Below are positions 17,215 to 26,086 of a DNA stretch of 64,000 bases, piece by piece. The position numbers and the translations under genes are program-made. Under the pieces are notes generated by a model. The model searched no databases. It saw only the letters and a list, made by a program, of their open reading frames with translations, and had not been told where the DNA came from. Source of the DNA: Pirellulales bacterium (GTDB taxonomy: Bacteria; Planctomycetota; Planctomycetia; Pirellulales; JAEUIK01); contig JAIBBZ010000012.1 of NCBI GenBank assembly GCA_019694435.1, positions 62,001 to 126,000 on the forward strand, given 5' to 3'. How positions within the stretch are numbered: position 1 is the stretch's first letter; every line of letters starts with the position of its first letter.

Positions 17215-20200
17215 ATGCGATTTGCCGTCCGCATGACTTGGTGTTTGGCCGCCGTGGCGACGAGCGCGGCCCTGGCTCAGGAAGTGCCCCTCGTCGCGCC
17301 GACCGAGGCGCTGCCGCCCGAGCAGCAGCGGCAGATGTTTCACCTGCCGCCGGGCTTCGAGATTCAGCTTGTGGCCGCCGAGCCCGAAGTGCACAAACCG
17401 ATGAATCTGCGCTTCGATCACCGGGGACGGATGTATGTCACCCAATCGGTCGAGTATCCCTACCCGGCCGCCGACGACGCGCCGAAACGGGACGAGATTC
17501 GCCGCTACAGCGAATTCGGACCCGACGGGCATGCCGGCAAGATCGAGACGATCGTCTCGGGTTTGAACATCCCGATCGGCGTGCTGCCCACCTCGGCGGG
17601 GCTGCTGTACTACAGCATTCCGCAGGTGTCTCTCGCCACCGACACCGACGGCGACGACGTGCCCGACCACAGCGAGCCGTTCGTCGGCACCTTCGGGTTT
17701 CGAGACACGCACGGCATGTGCTCGTCGCTGCATCGCGGTTTGGACGGCTGGGTCTATGCCACACACGGCTTTGCCAACACGTCGGAAGTCGCCGGCAGCG
17801 ACGGGCAGAAGATCGTGATGAACTCGGGCAACACTTTCCGGATGAAGCTCGACGGCACCCATTGCGAACAACTCACTCACGGCCAGGTGAATCCCTTCGG
17901 GTTGTGTTTCGACCCGAGGATGAACCTCTACTCGGCCGACTGCCACTCGATGCCGGTCTACATGCTGTTGCGCGGCGCGTATTACCCCAGCTTCGGCAAG
18001 CCGCACGACGGGCTGGGGTTCGGCCCGCAGATGATTCGCCATCTGCACGGCTCGACCGGCATCGCGGGGGTGGTCTACTATGCGGCCGATCATTTTCCGG
18101 CGAGCTATCGCGACACGCTGTTTATCGGCAACCCGGTCACGGGCAGGATCAACCACGACCGATTGGCGCAGACCGGCTCGACGTTCGATTGCGTCGAGCA
18201 ACCCGACTTCATTTCCTGTGACGATCTCTGGTTTCGACCCGTCGACGTGCAGTTGGGACCCGACGGGGCGCTGTACATCCTGGACTTCTACAACTGCATC
18301 ATCGGGCACTACGAGGTGCCCTTGACGCATCCCCGGCGCGACCGGGAGCGCGGCCGGATTTGGCGCGTCGTCTACAAGGGCGACGACCCGACGTCGCGGC
18401 CGTTGGCGCCGCTGCCCGACATCACTTCGAAATCGGCCGACGAGTTGATCGCCCTGCTGCGGCAGGACAATCTCGAACTGCGCACGATGGCCACGCACGA
18501 GTTGGTCGATCGAATTGGCTCGGCCGCCATCGCTCCGGCCCGCGCCGCGCTCGAACATTCAACTCCCGACCAGCGCGCGCATTTGATCTGGGTGCTCGAG
18601 CGCCTGGGTGCGCTGGACGGTACGACCATCTTGCGGCTCGCCAACGACGGCGAGCCCGTAGTCCGGATCCACCTGATAAAAGCCTTGTCCGAACGGGCCG
18701 ACTGGACGGCCGCGGGCTGCGATGTGCAAGGCCTGGTGCTCGCCCGGTTGCACGATGGCGATGCTTTCGTCGCCCGCGCCGCGGCCGAAGCGCTGGGCCG
18801 GCACCCGCGCCTCGATCAGCTGGGCCCGCTCCTGGAGGCCTGGAGCCTGGCGTCGCCGCAGGACACCCACCTGGTGCATGTCATTCGAATGGCCGCGCGC
18901 GATCATCTGTTGTTGCCCGAGGCCTTTGCCGAGGCCCGCCGTCTGGCCGAGGGCAACCCGCAGCGATTCGGCCAGGTAGCGGATCTCAGCTTAGGTGTCG
19001 CCAGCGCCGAAGCCGCCGCCTTCGTGCTCGACTACCTGCAAAGCCCCAGCGGCCCGCGCGATCGACTCGACCAGTTTCTGCAACATGCCGCCCAACAGGG
19101 GCCGCCTGAGCAATTCGCCGCGGCCTGCGGTTTTGCCGAGGGCCTGCAAGCCACCGAGCGCGGCACGCAACAGCTCGCTCTGCGAGCGCTGCAGCGTGCC
19201 GCGGCCGCGCGGGGTCTTGCGCTCACGCCCACGATTCGTACTTGGGCTACGCGTTTGGGCAACGAGCTGCTCACCGCCTCGGAAGAAGGCCCCGTGCGTG
19301 AGGGGATCGACCTGGCCCGCGAGCTGGGACTGGCCGAGCTGTTCGATGCGCTCGCGGCGCTGACCGAGTCGCAACCCCTGGCCGCGCTGCGGCCCGCCGC
19401 CGTCGATGCGTGCGTCGCCATCGACGGTCACCGGGCCGTGGGACTGCTGGCCCGGCTGCTCGCTTCTTCCGATCAGCCGCTCGATCTTCGACAAAAGGCC
19501 GCACAAGCGTTAGGCGCCGTCGGTAACGACGCCGCGCGCGAGGCCCTGTTGGCCCAATTGAGCACTGCGCCCGAACGGCTGGCGATCGAGATTGCCGCGG
19601 CGCTGGCGGCCAACCGCCCAGGTGCCGAAGGCCTGCTGGCGGTGATCCAAGCCGGCAAAGCCTCGCCGCGGCTGCTCCAAGAGCTGAACGTCGAGAATCG
19701 ATTGCGCGCGGCGGGCGTGCCGGAGCTCGATGCACAGCTTCAACAACTCACCTCAGGACTGCCGCCGCGCGACGAACGCGTCCGGCAGTTGATCGATCAG
19801 CGCCGCGAGGGCTTTCACCGTGCGTCGGCCGACGTGGCCGCCGGCCAGGCCGTCTTCAAGCAGCGCTGCGCGGCGTGCCATCGCTTGGGCGGAGAAGGCA
19901 CGAAGATTGGCCCCGAGCTGGATGGCATCGGCCAACGCGGCTTGGATCGGCTGTTGGAAGACGTGCTGAGCCCGAGCACCAACGTCGACCAGGCCTTCCG
20001 CAGCACGCTTGTCGCCACGACCGACGGCCGCAGCCTCAGCGGTTTGGCCTTGCGCGAAGAAGGGCAAGTGTTGGTGCTGGCCGACGCCGAGGGGAAAGAA
20101 GTGCGCGTCGCGCTCGACGACATCGACGAACGCAGCGCTACGCCGCTGTCGCCGATGCCGGGCAACCTGGCCGACCTCGTGCCTGAGGCCGACTTCTACC

Positions 20201-20250
20201 ACCTGTTTGCGTTCCTGCTCTCGCAAAAGCAGCCGCCGGCCAAGCCCTGA
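17215..20250 (+). CDS. PVC-type membrane-bound dehydrogenase with HEAT repeats and cytochrome c domain
   Basis: 1011 residues from the ATG at 17215, chosen over the ATG at 17200 because GAGGT precedes it at good distance and a clean signal peptide follows (ends near ALAQ). Residues about 25-400 form a PVC-type dehydrogenase/GSDH-like beta-propeller (FEIQLVAAEPEVHKPMNLRF, DTDGDDVPD, GPDGALYILDFYN). The middle 400-850 is Ala/Leu-rich HEAT-like repeats. The C-terminus carries a c-type haem site CAACH at about 885-889, in the planctomycete variant (VFKQRCAACHRLGGEG). It is a periplasmic oxidoreductase, probably of sugars or sugar derivatives, with electrons leaving through the haem. The substrate is unknown. 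Confidence 0.92.
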   Translation: MRFAVRMTWCLAAVATSAALAQEVPLVAPTEALPPEQQRQMFHLPPGFEIQLVAAEPEVHKPMNLRFDHRGRMYVTQSVEYPYPAADDAPKRDEIRRYSEFGPDGHAGKIETIVSGLNIPIGVLPTSAGLLYYSIPQVSLATDTDGDDVPDHSEPFVGTFGFRDTHGMCSSLHRGLDGWVYATHGFANTSEVAGSDGQKIVMNSGNTFRMKLDGTHCEQLTHGQVNPFGLCFDPRMNLYSADCHSMPVYMLLRGAYYPSFGKPHDGLGFGPQMIRHLHGSTGIAGVVYYAADHFPASYRDTLFIGNPVTGRINHDRLAQTGSTFDCVEQPDFISCDDLWFRPVDVQLGPDGALYILDFYNCIIGHYEVPLTHPRRDRERGRIWRVVYKGDDPTSRPLAPLPDITSKSADELIALLRQDNLELRTMATHELVDRIGSAAIAPARAALEHSTPDQRAHLIWVLERLGALDGTTILRLANDGEPVVRIHLIKALSERADWTAAGCDVQGLVLARLHDGDAFVARAAAEALGRHPRLDQLGPLLEAWSLASPQDTHLVHVIRMAARDHLLLPEAFAEARRLAEGNPQRFGQVADLSLGVASAEAAAFVLDYLQSPSGPRDRLDQFLQHAAQQGPPEQFAAACGFAEGLQATERGTQQLALRALQRAAAARGLALTPTIRTWATRLGNELLTASEEGPVREGIDLARELGLAELFDALAALTESQPLAALRPAAVDACVAIDGHRAVGLLARLLASSDQPLDLRQKAAQALGAVGNDAAREALLAQLSTAPERLAIEIAAALAANRPGAEGLLAVIQAGKASPRLLQELNVENRLRAAGVPELDAQLQQLTSGLPPRDERVRQLIDQRREGFHRASADVAAGQAVFKQRCAACHRLGGEGTKIGPELDGIGQRGLDRLLEDVLSPSTNVDQAFRSTLVATTDGRSLSGLALREEGQVLVLADAEGKEVRVALDDIDERSATPLSPMPGNLADLVPEADFYHLFAFLLSQKQPPAKP

Positions 20251-20261
20251 ATCGCTGGCTC

Positions 20262-22151
20262 TCAGCGGGCCAGTTGCTCGGCCGCCGTCTCGCGCAAGGG
20301 CATGCCCGCGCGAAACATTTCCAAGTGGGCCTTGTAGCGCGCGGTGCGTTCGGGCCGGCCCGTTTGCGCGGCGCGGACGGCGGCCCGCTCGGCGGCTTGA
20401 ACTGCCCGGGGAAAATCGCCTGCCTCGGCCAGCGCTGCGGCCAGGGTGTCGAGCGAGGCGCTGCTTTGCGATTGCGTCAATGCGACGGCACGGCTCGCCC
20501 ACTGCACCGCGAGACGACCGTCGCGCAGGCCGGCGTCGTGATCGGTCGCCAGGATGCGGGCAAACTGGTTCGCCGCCGTGGCGGTCTCGACGGGCGTGAG
20601 CGTCGCCGCGGCCACCCGTGGATCAGGCGACAGGGCCCGGCGATAGAACTCGACGGCCCGGCGCGTGTTGCCCTGACGGTGATAGATGTTGGCGACCCCG
20701 GCGTTCGGCCGGTCGAGTTGCGGCATCTGACGCAGCGTCACCTGGAAATGCGCCAAGGCCTCGTCGAGCTTGCCCTCGGCCAACAACACGGTGCCCAGAC
20801 CCGTGTTGGCTTCGGCCTCCTGGGGGCTGATCGCCAGCGCCCGGCGATAATACTGTCCGGCCGTCGTTTGATCGCCCCGCTGCTGCGCGAGCACGCCTAG
20901 ATTGTTCAGCGCCGGCACGCTGCGCGGATTGACGGCAAGCGTTCGCTCGAAGAGCGCGATGCTGTCGTGCCAAGTGGGCGCGGTTTGCCAGCTTTGCCAC
21001 CCCAACAGCGCCGCGACGATAGCCGCGGTCACCGTACCGACGCGTCCGAATCGGACGACAAGCTCAGCCACGATGAATGCCACTCCGACCAACGAAAAAT
21101 ACAGATACCGGTCCGCAACCGTCGAGATGCGCTGATATTGAAACGGCAACAGCCCAAGCACGGGCAGCGGCGCCAGCAAAAACAAGGCAATCCCCGCACG
21201 CGCAGCTCGCCCGCGCAACAACCACCAGGCCCCACCAAGCACCGCGACGGGCACCAGTGCCCAAGCCGCGGTCCAGCGCTGGGCCAAGGCCACTGCCGGC
21301 GTGCGGCCATAGTCCATCACCAGATCGACCGGATACACAAGCTTGCCCAAGTAGAAGGCCAGGGCGTCGCCCATCACCAGCGGCCGCTGCCACACGGCCA
21401 CCGGCGCGAGCGTCTCGGCCGTCGGCTGGGCGAACCGCGTGATCAGCACCCAGACGGCCGAGAGCAGGAACCAGTCCCAATATTCGTTCCAGAGGCCGCG
21501 CCAAGATGTACCGCGTGTCAGATGCAAGACGACGACCACGACCAAGGGCAACGTCACGGCCGACGGTTTGCACATCAGCGCCAGCAAGAAGCACAGAGTC
21601 GCGGCCAACCGCCCGTAGCCGCGTCGCTCGTTGGCTGCCGGTGGCGACTCACCTGGCGCGAGGATCAGCGCCAGGGCCCCCAGCGAGCCGGCCGCCGCGA
21701 GCAGGCCGCGGGCCTCGCTCACCCAGCACACACTTTCGACCTGCAACGGGTGCAGCAAGAAGACCAGCGCTCCCAGGCAGGCTGCCTCGCGCGAACGCAC
21801 CAGCCGCATCGTCACCTGATAGACCAGCCACCCGCAGCTGGCATGCAGCAGCAGGTTGGCCGCGTGATAGACCCGTGGATCGAAGCGCACGCCGTCGGCT
21901 GGGCTGATCCACTGGCTGACCAACGACAGCGCCGCCCAGAACGCGTACGCCGCGGGAATATACAGGCCGAAATAGGCCGTGATCATCAGCCGGCCGAAGC
22001 TGGCCAGCGTGAGCGGCGAATAGAAGGGGTTTTGCGTGATGTGCAGCGGATCGTCCCATTGGACGAATTCGAACCGCACGGCCTGGCCAAACACGAGCGC
22101 GACGGCAGCCGCGAGACAGGCGTACGGCGCGTAGCGCAGGAGTTTGACCAT
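20262..22151 (-). CDS. GT-C-like polytopic membrane protein with C-terminal TPRs (TMTC-like)
   Basis: 629 residues from the ATG at 22151-22149. About ten hydrophobic segments occupy residues 1-400, with a lumenal-type acidic motif QWDDPLHITQN close to the first one, then HPLQVESVCWVSEARGLLA and QRISTVADRYLYF; residues about 415-560 are TPR repeats (ALNNLGVLAQQRGDQTTAGQYYRRALAISP). This is the layout of TMTC / O-mannosyl transferase-like proteins, which place a sugar on proteins or lipids outside the cytoplasm. It has a close paralogue at 33986-36052 in this window. It lies 43 nt behind sucD and may be read from the same message. Confidence 0.82.
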   Translation of the reverse strand: MVKLLRYAPYACLAAAVALVFGQAVRFEFVQWDDPLHITQNPFYSPLTLASFGRLMITAYFGLYIPAAYAFWAALSLVSQWISPADGVRFDPRVYHAANLLLHASCGWLVYQVTMRLVRSREAACLGALVFLLHPLQVESVCWVSEARGLLAAAGSLGALALILAPGESPPAANERRGYGRLAATLCFLLALMCKPSAVTLPLVVVVVLHLTRGTSWRGLWNEYWDWFLLSAVWVLITRFAQPTAETLAPVAVWQRPLVMGDALAFYLGKLVYPVDLVMDYGRTPAVALAQRWTAAWALVPVAVLGGAWWLLRGRAARAGIALFLLAPLPVLGLLPFQYQRISTVADRYLYFSLVGVAFIVAELVVRFGRVGTVTAAIVAALLGWQSWQTAPTWHDSIALFERTLAVNPRSVPALNNLGVLAQQRGDQTTAGQYYRRALAISPQEAEANTGLGTVLLAEGKLDEALAHFQVTLRQMPQLDRPNAGVANIYHRQGNTRRAVEFYRRALSPDPRVAAATLTPVETATAANQFARILATDHDAGLRDGRLAVQWASRAVALTQSQSSASLDTLAAALAEAGDFPRAVQAAERAAVRAAQTGRPERTARYKAHLEMFRAGMPLRETAAEQLAR

Positions 22152-22194
22152 AGTGCGGCGCCGCTGCGATGACTTGTCTGGCGCCGGCCGCCCG

Positions 22195-23076
22195 TTACTT
22201 GCCGGCGCGCTTGATCGCCCGCACGACGGCGGCGCCCAAGTCGGCCGGGCTGTCGGCAATCTCGAATCCGGCGGCAGTCAGCGCCGCGATCTTTTCGTCG
22301 GCGGTCCCCTTGCCGCCCGAGATGATCGCCCCGGCGTGTCCCATGCGCTTGCCCTTGGGGGCCGTGCGGCCGGCGATGAAGGCGGCCAGCGGCTTCGTGA
22401 CGTTCGCCTTGGCAAAAGCCGCGGCTTCTTCCTCGGCCGTGCCCCCGATTTCGCCCATCATCAGGATCGCCTCGGTCTGCGGGTCGTTCTGAAACCAACC
22501 CAGCAGATCGACGAACGAGGTGCCGACGATCGGGTCGCCGCCCAAGCCCACGCAGGTCGATTGGCCCAGTCCGAGCTTGGTCAACTGCCACACGGCCTCG
22601 TAGGTGAGTGTGCCCGAGCGACTGATGACGCCGACTTTGCCCGGTTGATGAATGTAGCCCGGCATGATGCCGATCTTGCAGGCGCCCGGCGTAATCACGC
22701 CGGGGCAATTCGGACCGATCAGCACCGACTTGCTGCGTTTGACGACCGGGTAGACCCGGACCATGTCGAGCACCGGGACGCCTTCGGTGATCGCCACGAT
22801 CGTCGCGATGCCCGCGTCGACGGCTTCGAGAATGGCATCGGCCGTGAACGCCGGGGGGACGAAGATCATCGTCGCGTTCGCGCCGGTCTGGGCGACGGCC
22901 TCTTCGACCGTGTCGTAGACGGGCACACCCTCGACCGTCTCGCCGCCCTTGCCGGGCGTGACGCCGCCGACCATCTTCGTGCCGTATTCCAGACAGCCGC
23001 GCGTGTGGAACTGACCCACCCGGCCGGTGATGCCCTGGCAAATGACCTTGGTTTCCGCGTTGATCAGAATGCTCAT
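22195..23076 (-). CDS. sucD: Succinyl-CoA synthetase alpha subunit
   Basis: 293 residues, the usual length. The CoA-binding fold has [23 protein letters not shown] near the N-terminus, [11 protein letters not shown] in the middle, and the phosphohistidine loop [19 protein letters not shown] near residue 245, with the His that carries phosphate. With SucC it makes succinate and ATP or GTP from succinyl-CoA in the citric acid cycle. It follows sucC by 60 nt on the same strand, the standard operon order. Confidence 0.97.
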   Translation of the reverse strand: MSILINAETKVICQGITGRVGQFHTRGCLEYGTKMVGGVTPGKGGETVEGVPVYDTVEEAVAQTGANATMIFVPPAFTADAILEAVDAGIATIVAITEGVPVLDMVRVYPVVKRSKSVLIGPNCPGVITPGACKIGIMPGYIHQPGKVGVISRSGTLTYEAVWQLTKLGLGQSTCVGLGGDPIVGTSFVDLLGWFQNDPQTEAILMMGEIGGTAEEEAAAFAKANVTKPLAAFIAGRTAPKGKRMGHAGAIISGGKGTADEKIAALTAAGFEIADSPADLGAAVVRAIKRAGK

Positions 23077-23136
23077 AGTCTGGCGATTCGTTCGATCGGC
23101 GTGCCTGCTGCGTCGCCGTACAAGGATTGAATTGGG

Positions 23137-24324
23137 TTATTTGCCGGCTGCCGCGACGACTTTCTTGGCCGCGTCGGTCAGGCCCTCGGCCGAGATCAAA
23201 TCGAGCGCGCTGTCGGCCAGCATCTTGCGGCCCTGCTCGACTTCGGTGCCTTCGAGCCGGACGACGAGGGGGACGTTGAACCCCACGGTCTTGTAGGCCT
23301 CGAGCACCGCGGAAGCGATCGTTGTGCAGCGCATGATGCCGCCGAAGATATTGACTAGCACGGCCTTGACGTTCTTGTCGGAAAGCAGAATGCGAAAGGC
23401 CTCGGTCACCTGCTTGACGTCGGCGCCGCCGCCCACGTCGAGAAAGTTGGCCGGTTCGCCACCGTGCAGCTTAATCAGGTCCATCGTACTCATGGCCAGG
23501 CCGGCACCGTTGACCAGGCAGCCGATGTTGCCGTCGAGCTTGACATAGCTCAGGCCGGCCGCGGCCGCGCGCACCTCGGCGGGTTCTTCCTCGTCCAGAT
23601 CGCGCAGCTTGCTCAGCTCCGCATGACGGAACGAGGCGTTGTCGTCAAAATTCATCTTGGCGTCGAGCGCCAACAGTTCGCCCGACTCGGTCACTACGAG
23701 CGGGTTGATCTCAGCCAGGCTGCAATCGCAAGCGACGAACACCCGGCACAGCGCCGTGAGGAACTTCTCGGCCGCGCGCACCGACGCGCCCTGCAGGTTG
23801 AGCTTCTTGGCCAGCTTGCGCACCTGGTAAGGCTGCAGGCCCGCGTCGGGGGCGAACTTCTCGCGGAAGATCAGCTCGGGCGTTTCGTGGGCCACCTTTT
23901 CGATGTCCATGCCGCCTTGGTTCGACGCCATCAGCACGGGCCCGGCCGACGAGCGATCGACGACGATCCCCAGGTACAGTTCGCGGGCGATCTTGCAGCC
24001 CTCTTCGACCAGGACCTGGCGGACTACCTGGCCTTGCTCGCCGGTCTGAATCGTGACCAGCGGATTGCCGACGAGCGCCCCCGCCACCGCCGCGGCCTCT
24101 TCGGCCGAGCGGACCAGTTGCACGCCGCGCTGCTGCGGATTGCCGAGCAGGCTCCCCTTGCCGCGTCCGCCGGCATGAATCTGGGCCTTTACGACGGCCA
24201 ACGAGCCGCCCAGTTCGCGAAACGCGGCGGCAGCCTCGTTCGCGGTCCGAGCCACGATGCCTCGCGGCACGGGCACGCCGGCATCGCGAAGAATCTGTTT
24301 TGCTTGAAATTCGTGGATCTTCAT
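23137..24324 (-). CDS. sucC: Succinyl-CoA synthetase beta subunit
   Basis: 395 residues from the ATG at 24324-24322; the upstream extension has no family similarity. The start [22 protein letters not shown] is the conserved beta-subunit N-terminus; the ATP-grasp domain has [13 protein letters not shown], and residues about 250-330 carry the subunit-contact and Gly-rich parts ([29 protein letters not shown]). It binds nucleotide and succinate and works with SucD. A strong promoter lies about 50 nt upstream, and the divergent gene is a PerR-like regulator. Confidence 0.97.
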   Translation of the reverse strand: MKIHEFQAKQILRDAGVPVPRGIVARTANEAAAAFRELGGSLAVVKAQIHAGGRGKGSLLGNPQQRGVQLVRSAEEAAAVAGALVGNPLVTIQTGEQGQVVRQVLVEEGCKIARELYLGIVVDRSSAGPVLMASNQGGMDIEKVAHETPELIFREKFAPDAGLQPYQVRKLAKKLNLQGASVRAAEKFLTALCRVFVACDCSLAEINPLVVTESGELLALDAKMNFDDNASFRHAELSKLRDLDEEEPAEVRAAAAGLSYVKLDGNIGCLVNGAGLAMSTMDLIKLHGGEPANFLDVGGGADVKQVTEAFRILLSDKNVKAVLVNIFGGIMRCTTIASAVLEAYKTVGFNVPLVVRLEGTEVEQGRKMLADSALDLISAEGLTDAAKKVVAAAGK

Positions 24325-24375
24325 GGGCCGCTTACCGTTACTACCGTCGCGGGGAATGCTGATGAGAAACCGCGG

Positions 24376-24405
24376 ATTATAGAAGTCTCCCAATTTTTCG
24401 GTCAA
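24376..24405 (-). promoter_or_regulatory. Sigma70-type promoter of sucCD
   Basis: On the minus strand TTGACC (24405-24400) and a perfect TATAAT (24381-24376) are 18 nt apart. Transcription should begin near 24369, giving a leader of about 45 nt before sucC. Confidence 0.7.
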
Positions 24406-24466
24406 GGAACCCCGGCGCGGCAAGTGAACCGCCGCCGCGCACCGCTCGTCGTCCGAAGCTGCTGCG

Positions 24467-24495
24467 TTGACGCTAGTTGCGCGGCTACCTATAGT
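24467..24495 (+). promoter_or_regulatory. Sigma70-type promoter of the PerR-like gene, predicting a leaderless mRNA
   Basis: TTGACG (24467-24472) and TATAGT (24490-24495) have exact 17-nt spacing. Transcription would start at about 24502, that is at or within two bases of the start codons GTG 24501 / ATG 24504, and no Shine-Dalgarno sequence is present. Confidence 0.65.
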
Positions 24496-24503
24496 TCGGC
24501 GTG

Positions 24504-24986
24504 ATGAATACGTCGCCGCAACTTGACGCAGTTGGCGCAAACTCGCTCGACGAGGCTGCTGTGCGCCATGCTTTAGCCGACGCCGGTTGCCGGTATACCC
24601 AGCAACGGGCCGCCGTGCTGGCCTACCTGTCGAGTGTCCAGACGCATCCGACGGCCGAAGAGGTCTACACGGCCGTTCGCGAAGGGCTCCCGCGGATCAG
24701 CCTGGCGACGGTCTACAAGGCCCTGGAGGCCCTCGTAGCGGCCCGGCTGGCCACCAAGCTCAGCGGTGGCAATGGCACGGCACGCTACGACGCCCGCGGC
24801 GAGGACCACTATCACTTGCGCGACGTCGAGACCGGGCAGGTTCACGATTTGCCGGCCTCGTTCGACAACCAACTGCTGATCAAACTCGACCCCCGCCTCG
24901 TCGAGCGGCTGGCGCAGCAGGGTTTCGAGGTGACGGGCTATCGTCTCGAAGTCCTGGCGCGCCGCACGGCCGCGCCGGCCCGATAG
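24504..24986 (+). CDS. PerR-like Fur-family regulator lacking structural zinc cysteines
   Basis: 160 residues from the ATG at 24504 (GTG one codon earlier possible). It has the winged-helix N-domain ([31 protein letters not shown]) and a C-terminal dimer domain. The five regulatory metal ligands of B. subtilis PerR have counterparts at His48, Asp96, His102, His104 and Asp115, with identical spacing. The two CxxC pairs that hold structural zinc are absent; the only Cys is residue 29. Such proteins sense peroxide or Fe/Mn and repress target genes. It is divergent from sucCD, with both promoters inside 180 nt, so control of itself or of sucCD is possible (inference). Confidence 0.88.
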   Translation: MNTSPQLDAVGANSLDEAAVRHALADAGCRYTQQRAAVLAYLSSVQTHPTAEEVYTAVREGLPRISLATVYKALEALVAARLATKLSGGNGTARYDARGEDHYHLRDVETGQVHDLPASFDNQLLIKLDPRLVERLAQQGFEVTGYRLEVLARRTAAPAR

Positions 24987-25110
24987 CGCCTGTCGCAGCT
25001 AGGTAATTGATGCTGGTGCGATTTGGTGCCGGCGCCGCGGCCGATTATCTTGGCGGCCAAGTACCGGTCGCGCCTGCGACCATTCGCGATGCCTTCTGCG
25101 GAGTGACTCC

Positions 25111-26016
25111 ATGAGCTCGATGCGTTGTGTCTGGTTGTTGACCCTCGCTGCCTGGGCGCTGGCCCAAGTGACCCTCGTGCGGGCCGACGACGACTCGACG
25201 CGCAAGAAGGTGGTGTTCGTCGCCGGGAAGCCGAGCCACGGCTGGGGCCAGCACGAGCACTACGCCGGCTCGGTACTGCTCGCCGCGGCGCTCGAGCAAG
25301 GCATGCCCAACTTCGACGCCGACGTCGTGCGCAACGGCTGGCCCGAGGATCCCCAAGCAGCCTTTGCCGGCGCAGCGGCCATCGTCATGTACAGCGACGG
25401 CGGCGAGGGGCACATGGTCATGGACCACCTCGACGAAGTCTCGGCACTGTCGAACCAGGGAGTCGGCATCGCCTGTCTGCACTACGCCGTCGAGATCCCC
25501 AAGGGCAAGCCTGGCGACGCGATGCTCGATTGGATCGGCGGCTACTTCGAGACGCACTGGTCGGTGAATCCCCACTGGACGGCCAACTTCACGTCGTTGC
25601 CCGACCATCCGGTGACGCGCGGCGTGCAGCCCTTCGCCATCGCGGACGAGTGGTACTACCACATGCGGTTCCGTCCCGACATGCAGGGGGTTACTCCGGT
25701 GCTGTCGGCCATTCCGCCGGAGAGTACGCTCGCCCGGCCCGACGGTCCACACAGCGGCAACCCCTTCGTCCGCAAAGAAGCGGGCCAGCCTCAGCACGTG
25801 GCCTGGGTCTCGGAGCGCCCGGGTGCAGGACGCGGGTTCGGGTTTACCGGCGGCCACTTCCATCACAACTGGGCGAAAGACGACTTCCGCCGGTTGGTGC
25901 TCAATGCCGTCGTCTGGATCGCGCAAGGCGAGGTGCCTGCCGGCGGCGTACCGCTGGAGAAGGTCACCAAGGCCCAGCTCGACGAGAATCAAGACGAACC
26001 CAAACCGGGGAAGTAA
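25111..26016 (+). CDS. Exported ThuA-like domain protein
   Basis: 301 residues, ATG with GGAGTG upstream. A signal peptide (LLTLAAWALAQVTLVRA) precedes a ThuA-like, type 1 glutamine amidotransferase-related fold: KVVFVAGKPSHGWGQHEH, an MYSDGGEGHMV strand-loop, GIACLHYAVEIPKG, and GFTGGHFHHNW near the C-terminus. ThuA-like proteins are common in planctomycetes and are linked to trehalose or other sugar use, though the reaction is not well defined. The downstream membrane-protein gene starts 70 nt later on the same strand. Confidence 0.88.
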   Translation: MSSMRCVWLLTLAAWALAQVTLVRADDDSTRKKVVFVAGKPSHGWGQHEHYAGSVLLAAALEQGMPNFDADVVRNGWPEDPQAAFAGAAAIVMYSDGGEGHMVMDHLDEVSALSNQGVGIACLHYAVEIPKGKPGDAMLDWIGGYFETHWSVNPHWTANFTSLPDHPVTRGVQPFAIADEWYYHMRFRPDMQGVTPVLSAIPPESTLARPDGPHSGNPFVRKEAGQPQHVAWVSERPGAGRGFGFTGGHFHHNWAKDDFRRLVLNAVVWIAQGEVPAGGVPLEKVTKAQLDENQDEPKPGK

Positions 26017-26086
26017 GCACCGCGGGTGCAAGTAGCGACTGCGGGCCACCGCGGCGACCGACAACCTCACGCCGTTTCCCCGCGCC

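Noticed and set aside
20262-24324. sucCD plus membrane protein as a novel metabolic operon
   Set aside because: A 43-nt gap and shared strand suggest only possible read-through; there is no functional link to the GT-C/TPR protein.
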